A stretch of 64,000 bases of DNA, taken from contig CABVRX010000001.1 in NCBI GenBank assembly GCA_902500825.1, positions 272,648 through 336,647 of the forward strand, written 5' to 3'. Position numbers and translations under genes: made by a program. The notes beneath the pieces were generated by a model, which was not told the DNA's origin, ran no database searches, and saw only the letters and a list, made by a program, of their open reading frames with translations. The stretch is from an uncultured Nitrospira sp. (GTDB lineage Bacteria; Nitrospirota; Nitrospiria; Nitrospirales; Nitrospiraceae). Positions 7,085 to 15,189 of this stretch are shown here, in pieces; position 1 is the first letter of the stretch; every line of letters begins with the position of its first letter.

Positions 7085-8359
7085 ATGAAAATTCTTGTTG
7101 TCGGCAGTGGGGGACGCGAGCATGCGATGGTGTGGAAACTTGCGCAGAGCCCGCGCAAACCGATCCTGTACTGTGCCCCAGGAAATGCGGGCATTGCATC
7201 ATTGGCGACGTGTATCCCGGTTAGGTCGGACGACGTTGCCGGCCTGAAAGACTTCGCACTTCAAGAAAAGATTGATGTGACGGTGATCGGACCTGAGGCA
7301 CCTCTCGCGTTGGGGGTCGTTGACGAATTTCGCAAAGCGCGGCTCAGAGTGTTCGGACCGACTAGGAATGCCGCTCGTTTGGAAGCCAGCAAGATCTTCT
7401 CGAAGGAGGTCATGGCCCAAGCGAAAATCCGAACGGCTCAAGCCAAGAGTTTCGAAAAGATCGCAGACGCACTGGCCTATGTCGAGCGACAGAAGGTACC
7501 GGTCGTGATCAAAGCGGACGGGCTGGCTCAAGGGAAAGGCGTGATCATTGCGACCACCCACGACCAGGCAAGACAGGCCATCGTGGATTCAATGGAAAAG
7601 GCGGTGTTCGGCCAGGCCGGTAAACAGGTGTTGATCGAGGAGTTTCTTGACGGTGAGGAGCTGACGATCATGGCCTTTACCGATGGCAAAACCGTAGTGC
7701 CGATGCCTCCGGCGCAGGATCATAAGCGGGCCGGCGATGGCGACACAGGCTTGAATACAGGCGGGATGGGTGCCTATAGTCCAGCCCCCCTTGGGACACC
7801 GAACCTTCAAGGTCAAGTTTTACATGAGGTCTTGCAGCCGATGGTGGACGCCATGGCTCGGCTCGGTTCACCATTCCAAGGCGTGCTCTACGCAGGACTG
7901 ATGGTGGTGAATGGAACGCCCTACGTGCTCGAATTCAACGCTCGTATGGGCGATCCCGAAACACAAGTTGTACTGCCTCTGCTCAAGACCGATTTGCTCG
8001 ACATCATCGAATCGGTGGTCGAACATCGGCTTGACCAACTTTCCGTTGCATGGCATCCGGATGCGACGGTCTGCGTGGTAATGGCATCGGGAGGCTATCC
8101 TGGTTCCTATCAACAGGGCATACCACTCTCTGGACTTCCCTCGGTAATCATGTCGTCGGATTCCTCGATGGTCTTTCATGCAGGAACAGCACAGAAGGGA
8201 AATGAGACCGTGACGGCCGGAGGCCGCGTCCTCGGTGTTCTCGGTCGAGGACGGACGTTATTTGAGGCACAACGCGAAGCCTATCGAGTCGTGAACACGA
8301 TCTCCTTTGAAGGTTGCCACTTCCGGACGGACATTGCGCGCCGGGCTCTCAAGGCTTAA
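7085..8359 (+). CDS. purD: Phosphoribosylamine-glycine ligase (GAR synthetase)
   Basis: Catalyses the second step of purine synthesis, joining glycine to phosphoribosylamine with ATP. It has 424 residues, full length. The start ATG 7085 follows AAGAAGGCACC. The N-domain begins MKILVVGSGGREHAMVWKL. The ATP-grasp domain shows KADGLAQGKGVIIA, EEFLDGEELTIMAFTDG and LNTGGMGAYSPAP, with the metal-binding EFNARMGDPETQ near residue 280. It follows purH on the same strand with an inverted-repeat element between them, which may separate their transcripts. Confidence 0.97.
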   Translation: MKILVVGSGGREHAMVWKLAQSPRKPILYCAPGNAGIASLATCIPVRSDDVAGLKDFALQEKIDVTVIGPEAPLALGVVDEFRKARLRVFGPTRNAARLEASKIFSKEVMAQAKIRTAQAKSFEKIADALAYVERQKVPVVIKADGLAQGKGVIIATTHDQARQAIVDSMEKAVFGQAGKQVLIEEFLDGEELTIMAFTDGKTVVPMPPAQDHKRAGDGDTGLNTGGMGAYSPAPLGTPNLQGQVLHEVLQPMVDAMARLGSPFQGVLYAGLMVVNGTPYVLEFNARMGDPETQVVLPLLKTDLLDIIESVVEHRLDQLSVAWHPDATVCVVMASGGYPGSYQQGIPLSGLPSVIMSSDSSMVFHAGTAQKGNETVTAGGRVLGVLGRGRTLFEAQREAYRVVNTISFEGCHFRTDIARRALKA

Positions 8360-8395
8360 ATTCTAGCCGCTCCACTCTTCTCGAACGATTCAGCA

Positions 8396-8411
8396 ATGCG
8401 ATCGATCGCAT
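8396..8411. other. 16-bp perfect palindrome downstream of purD
   Basis: ATGCGATCGATCGCAT is self-complementary and sits 37 bp after the purD stop. It could be a protein-binding site or the base of a transcript end; no T-run follows. The core AATGCGATCG recurs in the long hairpin at 11813-11860. Confidence 0.35.
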
Positions 8412-8571
8412 CTCACTTGCGACTGTGATAGATCTACCTACCGAAGAAATCCTAGATCCAAACAGCCAGGGCCGTTGTACCTCTTAGCCGATTCAAGCGA
8501 TCTGCTAGAATGCCTTCGCACGACAGTCATTGCGCAGCAGCAAGAATCACGGAAATGAAAGGGAGGGGGCC

Positions 8572-9003
8572 ATGATATGCCATCCGATGCGGTTCATCGG
8601 TACAGTTGTCGGTTTCAGTTTCGCGCTTGGCCTTGCAGGATGTGATTATTGGCCTCCCGCCTTGCAGGCTGAGATCGAACAATTGCGGTCCGAGACCCAA
8701 ACTTTGTCTATAGAGAAGATTCAGCTTCAAGCTCAGGTCACCGATTTGTCCAGGACCAAACAGGAACTGCAGGGGCAGATTGATGAACTAAGCCGCATCA
8801 ACCGGGAAAAAAGCGGAATGATCACCAGTCTCCAACACCAGGTAGATGCGGCACGCGCGAGGGCATTAAAAGCGATGACTCCGAAGGCACCGTCTCATAA
8901 AACACCGACGAAACCGACGATGAAGACCAGGCCTGCTTCTAAAAACGCCCCCAAGGCATCAGCAAACAAAAGTCCAGCTACGAAGGCAGTGGGTGTCCGA
9001 TAG
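8572..9003 (+). CDS. Small coiled-coil lipoprotein
   Basis: A protein of 143 residues. ATG 8572 lies 4-5 bp after a GGGAGGGGG ribosome site; the in-frame ATG at 8530 has none. Residues 1-23 are a lipoprotein signal ending LALGLAG before Cys24 in ALGLAGCDYW, so it is probably lipidated. Residues about 32-90 form a coiled coil (IEQLRSETQTLSIEKIQLQ). The tail, residues about 93-143, is rich in Lys, Ala, Pro and Thr, with repeated KAPS/KTPTKPT motifs, suggesting a flexible peptidoglycan- or nucleic-acid-contacting linker. No known family was recognised, and it stands alone between purD and the FmdB-type gene. Confidence 0.8.
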   Translation: MICHPMRFIGTVVGFSFALGLAGCDYWPPALQAEIEQLRSETQTLSIEKIQLQAQVTDLSRTKQELQGQIDELSRINREKSGMITSLQHQVDAARARALKAMTPKAPSHKTPTKPTMKTRPASKNAPKASANKSPATKAVGVR

Positions 9004-9014
9004 TCGGCCACGAG

Positions 9015-9371
9015 CTATTGTGACGAGGAGGGCGTCGTCGTATTGGATGAAGACGTTGATGAGCTGGCGGGTGCCGCTGGTGTCGCGGCTGGAGCAGCAG
9101 GTGGTGAAGTTGCCGGAGCTGAAGGGGCTGCCCCCTTCTTCTCTTCCGTCTTGGCACTGGCTTCACCGCTCGCACTCGACGACGGTTTGAGTTTATCGGA
9201 GTAGTCGGTGACGTACCAGCCACTCCCCTTAAACATGATCCCAGGCGATGAAATCAGCCGTCTGACCGCTTTCCCGCACTGCGTACATGCCGAGAGCGGA
9301 TCGTCTTTGATGCTCTGCTTCACTTCGAAACGATACGAACAGCTGTCACACTGATATTCGTAGATCGGCAC
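9015..9371 (-). CDS. FmdB-family zinc-ribbon protein
   Basis: A protein of 118 residues. It opens with the family signature MPIYEYQCDSC, with a second CTQCG pair, making a four-Cys zinc ribbon (residues 8-35), followed by KGSGWYVTDYS. After residue 60 it is low-complexity Ala/Ser/Thr/Pro sequence. The family was named for a putative regulator of amidase genes, but most members have no tested role. It sits 50 bp downstream of aspC on the same strand and may be its last operon member. Confidence 0.9.
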   Translation of the reverse strand: MPIYEYQCDSCSYRFEVKQSIKDDPLSACTQCGKAVRRLISSPGIMFKGSGWYVTDYSDKLKPSSSASGEASAKTEEKKGAAPSAPATSPPAAPAATPAAPASSSTSSSNTTTPSSSQ

Positions 9372-9421
9372 CGCTTTCCTCCCTTTTACCTTTGCATAGA
9401 CCCAGATGAGCCAATTCTTCC

Positions 9422-10615
9422 TTACTCCAACTTCGCGAACGCTTGCCCCAGTCGCTCAAGTCCTCTGGTAATGTTCGTCATACTGGTGGCATAGGACAGT
9501 CGGAGATGTTCCTGGCTCCCAAAGGGCTCACCGGGAACGACCGCGATTCGGGTGTCATGCAGGAGATACTGCGCTACGTCATTCGGAGTTTTTAGTACAC
9601 CCGAGGGACCCCGTTTTCCCAACACGCTTTTGATGTTAGGGAAGGCATAAAAAGCCCCGGTCGGCATTCGACATGACACACCCGGAATCTTGTTCAATCC
9701 TTCCACAATGGTGATTCGGCGGCGGGAAAATTCTTCCACCATGTTGCGAGTAAAGGGTTCCCCAAGGCGCAACGCAGCGACTGCGGCTTTCTGCGAGATC
9801 GAACAAGGGTTTGAGGTGCTCTGGCTCTGAATATTGGCCATCGCTGTCATTAAATCTTTTGGACCGGCCGCGTATCCGATTCGCCACCCTGTCATGGCAT
9901 ACGACTTGGAGACGCCGTTGATAATGACCGTTCGTGCGGCAATCTCCGGTCCCAATGAGGCAATGCTGATGTGCGTAGCTCCATCATAGAGCACTTTTTC
10001 ATAAATCTCGTCAGAAATGACAAGGAGATCGTGCCGGACCGCTGCTGAGGCAATCTGTTCCAGCGTCCTCCGATCATAGGTTGCACCGGTGGGGTTGCAC
10101 GGGCTGTTGACCATGATGGCTTTGGTTCTCGGTGTAATCAGTCGTTCCAACTCCGGAGCATGGACTGCGTACCCGTCCTCCTCTTTAGTCGGTAATAGAA
10201 CCGGCGTCGCATCGTTAAGAAGTGCCTGGTCCGAATAGGAAACCCAATAGGGGATCGGAATGATAATCTCATCTCCCGCTTCGAGTAAGGCTTCTGCCAA
10301 ATTGTAGAGCGAATGCTTGGCTCCGCAAGAGACGAGGATTTGAGACTTTTCATATCGAAACCCTAGTTCAGCCTGGAACTTCTCTGCGATTGCTCCCCGT
10401 AACTCATCGATCCCTGAGGACGGTGTGTATTTGGTAAACCCCTCGCGTATGGCCGCTTCTGCGGCGGCCTTCACCGGCTCCGGCGTATCAAAATCCGGCT
10501 CCCCGGCTGAAAAGTCGATGACGTCCAAGCCTTGTGCCGCCATAGCCTTGGCAGTTGCAGCCATGGCCAGCGTTGGGGAAGGTGCGATACGACCGACACG
10601 TGCTGCCAATTTCAT
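9422..10615 (-). CDS. aspC: Class I pyridoxal-phosphate aminotransferase, aspartate type
   Basis: A protein of 397 residues that moves the amino group between aspartate and 2-oxoglutarate, or acts on a related substrate. Fold-type I hallmarks are NSPCNPTGATYD, VISDEIYEK, the PLP lysine in GVSKSYAMTGWRIGY near residue 236, and the carboxylate-binding Arg in RLSYATS near the end. It resembles the Iγ subgroup (FTKYTPSSGIDELR). The start overlaps the coaD stop by 4 bp (ATGA), so coaD and aspC are translationally coupled. Whether it is strictly aspartate-specific or also handles prephenate cannot be told from sequence. Confidence 0.92.
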   Translation of the reverse strand: MKLAARVGRIAPSPTLAMAATAKAMAAQGLDVIDFSAGEPDFDTPEPVKAAAEAAIREGFTKYTPSSGIDELRGAIAEKFQAELGFRYEKSQILVSCGAKHSLYNLAEALLEAGDEIIIPIPYWVSYSDQALLNDATPVLLPTKEEDGYAVHAPELERLITPRTKAIMVNSPCNPTGATYDRRTLEQIASAAVRHDLLVISDEIYEKVLYDGATHISIASLGPEIAARTVIINGVSKSYAMTGWRIGYAAGPKDLMTAMANIQSQSTSNPCSISQKAAVAALRLGEPFTRNMVEEFSRRRITIVEGLNKIPGVSCRMPTGAFYAFPNIKSVLGKRGPSGVLKTPNDVAQYLLHDTRIAVVPGEPFGSQEHLRLSYATSMTNITRGLERLGQAFAKLE

Positions 10616-11100
10616 GATTTGAGACTCCGGATACGAGCTTGTAGACGCCGGGCTACTTCAGGATGAAGAAAATCGGTTAAGTTTCCCCCGTGCTGTGCCA
10701 CGTCTTTGATGATTGTCGAAGACAAGTACGAATATTCTTCGCTGGGCATCAAGAACACGGTCTCCACCATCTTTGCAAGTTTTCGATTGACGAGCGCCAT
10801 CTGAAACTCATGTTCAAAGTCGGAAATGGCACGCAAGCCACGGATGATCGCATGAGCCCCTGAACGCTCGACATAATCGACGAGCAATCCGTCGAACGGT
10901 GTGACCTCGACCTGTCCTACATCCTTCATGACCTGCTTGATCATGTCAAGGCGTTCCGCCAAATTGAAGAGTGGGTGTTTAGAGGGATTCGGAGCAACGG
11001 CCACCACCACCTTGTCGAACACACGAAGGCTGCGGGTAATGATATCGGCGTGGCCATGCGTAATCGGATCAAAGGTGCCTGGGTAGATGCCGATTTTCAT
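10612..11100 (-). CDS. coaD: Phosphopantetheine adenylyltransferase
   Basis: Fourth step of coenzyme A synthesis: adenylates 4'-phosphopantetheine to dephospho-CoA. It has 162 residues, the usual length. The nucleotidyltransferase motif is GTFDPITHGHADII at residues 8-21, with RGLRAISDFEHEFQMALVNR and the late EYSYLSSTIIKDVAQHGG loop. It overlaps rsmD upstream by 4 bp and aspC downstream by 4 bp. The rsmD-coaD pairing is very common in bacteria. Confidence 0.97.
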   Translation of the reverse strand: MKIGIYPGTFDPITHGHADIITRSLRVFDKVVVAVAPNPSKHPLFNLAERLDMIKQVMKDVGQVEVTPFDGLLVDYVERSGAHAIIRGLRAISDFEHEFQMALVNRKLAKMVETVFLMPSEEYSYLSSTIIKDVAQHGGNLTDFLHPEVARRLQARIRSLKS

Positions 11101-11666
11101 GTCTGCACGGTGTAGGGACGGGAGTAGAGGGATAAGGCCGTATCACCATAGCGATACCGGCGCAAAAACTTGGTGCATCCCAGCAACATGGGTAAGACGG
11201 TCTTTGCAGCATGTTCGATGACCAGCCATGAATCTAGGGCAAATAAACCATCAGCCTTTGATTCCGCGAGAAATGCTGGAAGCTTCGACGCCTCGATATA
11301 GGGTGGGTCGGCAAAAACGATATCATAAGGACCGCTCCACCGATCGGAATGGTTCAGAAATTGTTGGATAGTCTGATCCCGCACGGCTACTTCCTCACCG
11401 ATATGACAGAGCTCCAGGTTTTGCCGAAGCAGTTTCAATGCATCCCGGTTCGACTCTACGGAGGTCACATGCGCAGCACCGCGACTGATGGCTTCGATCC
11501 CCACGGCTCCTGTCCCAGCGTAGAGGTCCAAAAACCGGCTGTTCGTGAGCCGATTACCAAGAATTGAAAACAGGGCTTCTCGAACGCGATCAGATGTTGG
11601 ACGAAGAGCGAGTTTTCGCGGCCCGTAGAGCCGACGACCTCGGTGGGTACCGGCGATCACACGCAT
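11097..11666 (-). CDS. rsmD: 16S rRNA (guanine-966 N2) methyltransferase
   Basis: An SAM-dependent methyltransferase of the small-subunit rRNA, 189 residues from ATG 11666. It begins MRVIAGTHRGRRL, has LDLYAGTGAVGIEA (SAM loop) and the catalytic DPPY in VFADPPYIEAS. The start is uncertain. ATG 11666 is where the family usually begins, but the nearest good ribosome site (AGGACG) better fits a TTG at 11675 or GTG at 11678, which adds 3-4 residues. It is the first gene of the overlapping rsmD-coaD-aspC operon. Confidence 0.93.
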   Translation of the reverse strand: MRVIAGTHRGRRLYGPRKLALRPTSDRVREALFSILGNRLTNSRFLDLYAGTGAVGIEAISRGAAHVTSVESNRDALKLLRQNLELCHIGEEVAVRDQTIQQFLNHSDRWSGPYDIVFADPPYIEASKLPAFLAESKADGLFALDSWLVIEHAAKTVLPMLLGCTKFLRRYRYGDTALSLYSRPYTVQT

Positions 11667-11792
11667 ACCAGACAACACCGTCCTGAATATCGAACTCTAA
11701 CATAGCGTTTTTGCAGGGGTCAAGAAATGCTGAGAGGGCTGGTTGTATGGGCTGCAATTGAGCCTGAGAGAATTATCGGTACTCTTTTGACC

Positions 11793-11860
11793 GTCTTCTT
11801 GCGGAAGACTATAATGCGATCGTTGTTCTCTCAGTGTGCGAGAGAAGACACGATCGCATT
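11793..11860. other. Two adjacent hairpins, one with a 20-bp stem
   Basis: The first is GTCTTC/GAAGAC around a 5-base loop (11793-11809). The second pairs AATGCGATCGTTGTTCTCTC (11813-11832) with its near-complement at 11840-11860 over a 7-base loop, with one bulge. They lie between the zinc-ribbon ORF and rsmD, about 55 bp after the former. No T-run follows. This could be an mRNA 3' structure, a small RNA or a protein-binding dyad. Confidence 0.55.
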
Positions 11861-11914
11861 ACGATTCCCGGCAGACCCTCAGAAGGAGTCCTGGCTTTGA
11901 GCGCGAAGTATAAA

Positions 11915-12088
11915 TCACCGAGCCGCGACCGTCTGAGATTCGCGGGCCGCTAAGCTTTTTCTACGGTTGTTGGAGATGGTGCGGTCGATAATGGCGCCGC
12001 AGTTAATACATTTCCATGCATAGAACACGAGAAAGAAATCAGAGAACCGCTCCAACATCATCATCCCTTTGCACTTCGGACATTCCAT
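11915..12088 (-). CDS. 57-residue CxxC zinc-ribbon protein
   Basis: A short gene encoding MECPKCKGMMML at the N-terminus and WKCINCGAIID at residues 25-35, giving two CxxC pairs 22 residues apart. The C-terminal third is basic (NNRRKSLAARES). The start ATG 12088 has a strong GGGAGGGATCA ribosome site, and the stop is TGA at 11917-11915. The paired CxxC spacing and perfect ribosome site argue against chance. A single zinc ribbon of this size usually contacts nucleic acid or a protein partner; the role is unknown. Confidence 0.75.
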   Translation of the reverse strand: MECPKCKGMMMLERFSDFFLVFYAWKCINCGAIIDRTISNNRRKSLAARESQTVAAR

Positions 12089-12273
12089 TGATCCCTCCCA
12101 AGGTGGCTACGTTCACAGCTGGTGGCAAAGTTAAGCAAGAGCTGCACCAAATTGTCATTTTTCAGTATTTCAATAGGTTATGAGTTACGTATTTGCCTTA
12201 GGCAGGTAATTTCTCCTGATTTGCCGGTACAAAAGAGTCCGAGCCGTCAATTTTTTGTCAGCTGAGGGTCTTC

Positions 12274-12999
12274 GTGGCAGGCAACGAACCGAGAAAAGGC
12301 ATTTCGCACTGGCCAAAGACCGAACGTCCTCGTGAACGGCTTCTTGCCAAGGGACCTGAAGCCTTATCTGACGCCCATCTTCTCGCTATCCTTTTAAGGA
12401 CCGGACGTCGCGATTCGTCAGCCGTACAAGTGGCCATTGAACTCCTCGATCGAGTAGGGGGAGTGGGAGGATTGGCGGCCTGCGGCATTGGAGAACTCTG
12501 CGCCATCCCTGGCGTCGGTCCCGCCAAAGCAGCCCACCTCAAGGCTGCGTTGGCATTAGGACGACGGTCGCTGGCTATTCCAATGTCTACCGGCACTCGA
12601 ATTTCCTCCAGTGCGGATTTGTTCAAACATTTTCACCCAGTACTCCGAGATGTGAAACATGAGCTCTTCAAAGTCGTGCTGCTGGACGCAAAAAACATCG
12701 TGATCAAAGAGGCCACCGTCTCAGAGGGAAGTCTTACCCTCAGCATTGTGCATCCGCGCGAGGTCTTTGCACTTGCCGTACGCGAATCGGCTGCCGCTGT
12801 CATTTTTCTTCATAATCATCCCAGCGGAGACCCAACTCCAAGCCCGGAGGATCGGCGATTGACCGATCGGCTCGCAACGGCCGGCAAGCTGTTGGGAATC
12901 CGCGTCTTGGACCATGTGATTATTGGAGATGGCCGGTACGTGAGTTTTGCCGACGAAGGATGGATGACTAAGCAGATCGAAGAAGGGGAAGATCTCTGA
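12274..12999 (+). CDS. radC: RadC-family JAB/MPN-domain protein
   Basis: A protein of 241 residues starting with GTG 12274 behind GAGGG. Residues about 10-90 form a UPF0758 N-terminal domain with a helix-hairpin-helix (LCAIPGVGPAKAAHLKAAL). Residues about 115-241 are a JAMM metalloprotease-like domain with HNHPSGDPTPSPED, whose two His and Asp would bind zinc. The old link to DNA repair is not well supported, so the true role is unknown. It is followed after about 80 bp by the EF-G-like gene. Confidence 0.93.
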   Translation: MAGNEPRKGISHWPKTERPRERLLAKGPEALSDAHLLAILLRTGRRDSSAVQVAIELLDRVGGVGGLAACGIGELCAIPGVGPAKAAHLKAALALGRRSLAIPMSTGTRISSSADLFKHFHPVLRDVKHELFKVVLLDAKNIVIKEATVSEGSLTLSIVHPREVFALAVRESAAAVIFLHNHPSGDPTPSPEDRRLTDRLATAGKLLGIRVLDHVIIGDGRYVSFADEGWMTKQIEEGEDL

Positions 13000-13081
13000 A
13001 ATGATGATCGACTGGAACAAGAACAGGAGGACTATGAAGAAACGAATGGCCTAACCCAATACGAAACAAGGAGGGTGGATT

Positions 13082-15184
13082 ATGGAAATAGCCCGTCTGG
13101 AGCCCATCAGAAACGTGGCGATCGTATCCAGTGCTGGCGCGGGTAAGACCTCTCTCAGTGAGGCCTTGCTGTATGTCGGTGGAGCGATCCCCATGCTTGG
13201 TTCTGTGACACAGGGTACCACCGTTTCTGATTTCGAACCGGAAGAGCTTCGGCATCGCAATTCGACAAGTACCAGTCTCCTTCAGTTCTCATGGAATCAC
13301 ACCAGCATCAATCTCATTGACCCTCCCGGCGCACTTGATCTTCTTGGTGAACCGCTCGCTGCCCTGCAGGCCATTGATGCGGTCATCCTCCTTCTGAGCG
13401 GGAACACGGGGGTGAGAACGGAACTGGTACGGTTGTGGGCGAGAATCAAAGAGTTGGATCTTCCTTGCCTGGTATTCGTGAACGGACTCGATAAGGAAGG
13501 CGCATCGTTCGAGAGCGCTCTGGAGACCTGCCGTCAGCAGTTCGGTCGTACTCCGATCCCTATGACGATACCAATCAGCCTTGGCATGAATTTAGACGGT
13601 GTCATTGATGTACGACATGAAAAGTTTGTACGGTCTGGGCTGAGCTCCGCACACGTCGAACCTGTGCAGATTTCAAACGACCAAGAGAGAGTTCTCAGCG
13701 GAGCGCACAAGCAGCTCGTGGAAGCAGTCGCGGAGAGCGGAGAAACCTTGTTGGAAACCTACCTGACTCAGGGAGATTTAAATCGGGAAGACCTTCTGCA
13801 AGGACTGCGGCGGGACATCCAGACGAATCAATTTCTTCCCGTGTATGCCGGATCCGCCGTGCAGAATGTAGGAGTCTGGTCCCTACTGGATGCGATTGTG
13901 ACTCTACTGCCGGCACCTTTCGAACGTGGCGCGTTGCATCCATGGTACGGCATTCACCCAGAGACGCACCAAGGGTGTGAGCGGAAGGGGAGTCAACAGG
14001 AACCGTTTTCAGCCTATGTCTTTAAGACCATCATCGATCCGTTCATCGGCCGACTGTCCTATTGCCGCGTCTTGTCGGGAACCATTCATGCCGATGCGAC
14101 AGTGCTGAATACTTCAAAGCATGTGAGGGAGAAGCTCGGTCATTTCTACACCGTCTTGGGTAAACGCCATGTGGCCGTCGACTCCGCAAAAGGGGGAGAG
14201 ATCGTGGCGATCGGAAAACTCAAAGATACGCATACCGGTGATACGCTGTGTCAAGAAAATGCTCCCATCTGTTACCCCATGCTGAGCCTCCCAAAACCGA
14301 TCTTGTCGTTCGCGATTGAAGCCAAGTCTAAGACGGACATCGATAAGGTCAGCCTTGGCCTCCATAAACTCATCGAAGAAGATCCCACGCTGGAATTCGC
14401 ACGCAATGCCGAAACCAAAGAGATGGTGCTCAGCGGCATGGGGCAATTCCACATTGATTTGGCCCTTGAGAAACTCCATCGAAAGTTCGGAGCCGATGTC
14501 ATGCTCCATACGCCGAAGGTCCCGTATCGAGAAACGCTCAAGACGAAATCACAGGCACAGGGCAAGTATAAGAAACAAACCGGCGGTCATGGACAATACG
14601 GCGATTGTTGGCTTGAAGTGGCGCCGCTCCCACGCGGCAACGGATATGTATTTGAGAGTCGTGTGGTCGGAGGAGTGATCCCTCGAAATTTCATTCCTGC
14701 CGTGGAAAAGGGAGTCATCGAGGCCATGCAAGAGGGACCCTTGAGTGGGTTTCCGGTCGTCGATGTGCAGGTGGCCGTCTATGACGGATCCTATCATGCG
14801 GTTGATTCCTCCGAGATGTCGTTCAAGATCGCGGGATCGATGGCATTCAAGAAAGCGATTGAGACCGCGCATCCTGTGTTACTCGAGCCGGTCATGACGA
14901 TCGAGATCGACGCACCGACCGACGCAGTCGGAGCTGTCATGGGAGACTTGAGCGCCCGACGAGGTCGAATCGTGGCCGTCAACGCGCAGGACCATGCCGA
15001 GCAGATCAAAGCGTTGGTTCCGCTTGCCGAGCTGCTTCGATACGCGACGGCCCTCAACGCCATGACCGGAGGGCGGGGCAGCTACGTGATGGATTTTGCG
15101 CAGTATGATGAAGTACCGAGAGAGTTGGCTACAAAGGTCATCGAGCGACATAAGGCGGAAGGCCAAGCCGCCACGGCCCACTGA
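13082..15184 (+). CDS. EF-G-like translational GTPase paralogue
   Basis: A protein of 700 residues with the full five-domain EF-G layout. The start ATG 13082 follows AAGGAGGGTGG. The P-loop is SSAGAGKTS (EF-G proper has AHIDAGKTT). Two key places are altered. Motif G3 is DPPGALD instead of DTPGHVD, losing the catalytic His, and G4 is NGLD instead of NKxD. The C-terminal half keeps normal EF-G features (GMGQFHIDLALEKL, GGHGQYGD, GGVIPRNFIPAVEKG, MGDLSARRGRI). It is therefore a secondary EF-G (FusA-like group), perhaps in ribosome recycling or stress, rather than the housekeeping factor. No ribosomal-protein operon is near. Its stop lies 5 bp from the convergent HtrA stop. Confidence 0.88.
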   Translation: MEIARLEPIRNVAIVSSAGAGKTSLSEALLYVGGAIPMLGSVTQGTTVSDFEPEELRHRNSTSTSLLQFSWNHTSINLIDPPGALDLLGEPLAALQAIDAVILLLSGNTGVRTELVRLWARIKELDLPCLVFVNGLDKEGASFESALETCRQQFGRTPIPMTIPISLGMNLDGVIDVRHEKFVRSGLSSAHVEPVQISNDQERVLSGAHKQLVEAVAESGETLLETYLTQGDLNREDLLQGLRRDIQTNQFLPVYAGSAVQNVGVWSLLDAIVTLLPAPFERGALHPWYGIHPETHQGCERKGSQQEPFSAYVFKTIIDPFIGRLSYCRVLSGTIHADATVLNTSKHVREKLGHFYTVLGKRHVAVDSAKGGEIVAIGKLKDTHTGDTLCQENAPICYPMLSLPKPILSFAIEAKSKTDIDKVSLGLHKLIEEDPTLEFARNAETKEMVLSGMGQFHIDLALEKLHRKFGADVMLHTPKVPYRETLKTKSQAQGKYKKQTGGHGQYGDCWLEVAPLPRGNGYVFESRVVGGVIPRNFIPAVEKGVIEAMQEGPLSGFPVVDVQVAVYDGSYHAVDSSEMSFKIAGSMAFKKAIETAHPVLLEPVMTIEIDAPTDAVGAVMGDLSARRGRIVAVNAQDHAEQIKALVPLAELLRYATALNAMTGGRGSYVMDFAQYDEVPRELATKVIERHKAEGQAATAH

Positions 15185-15189
15185 GATTG

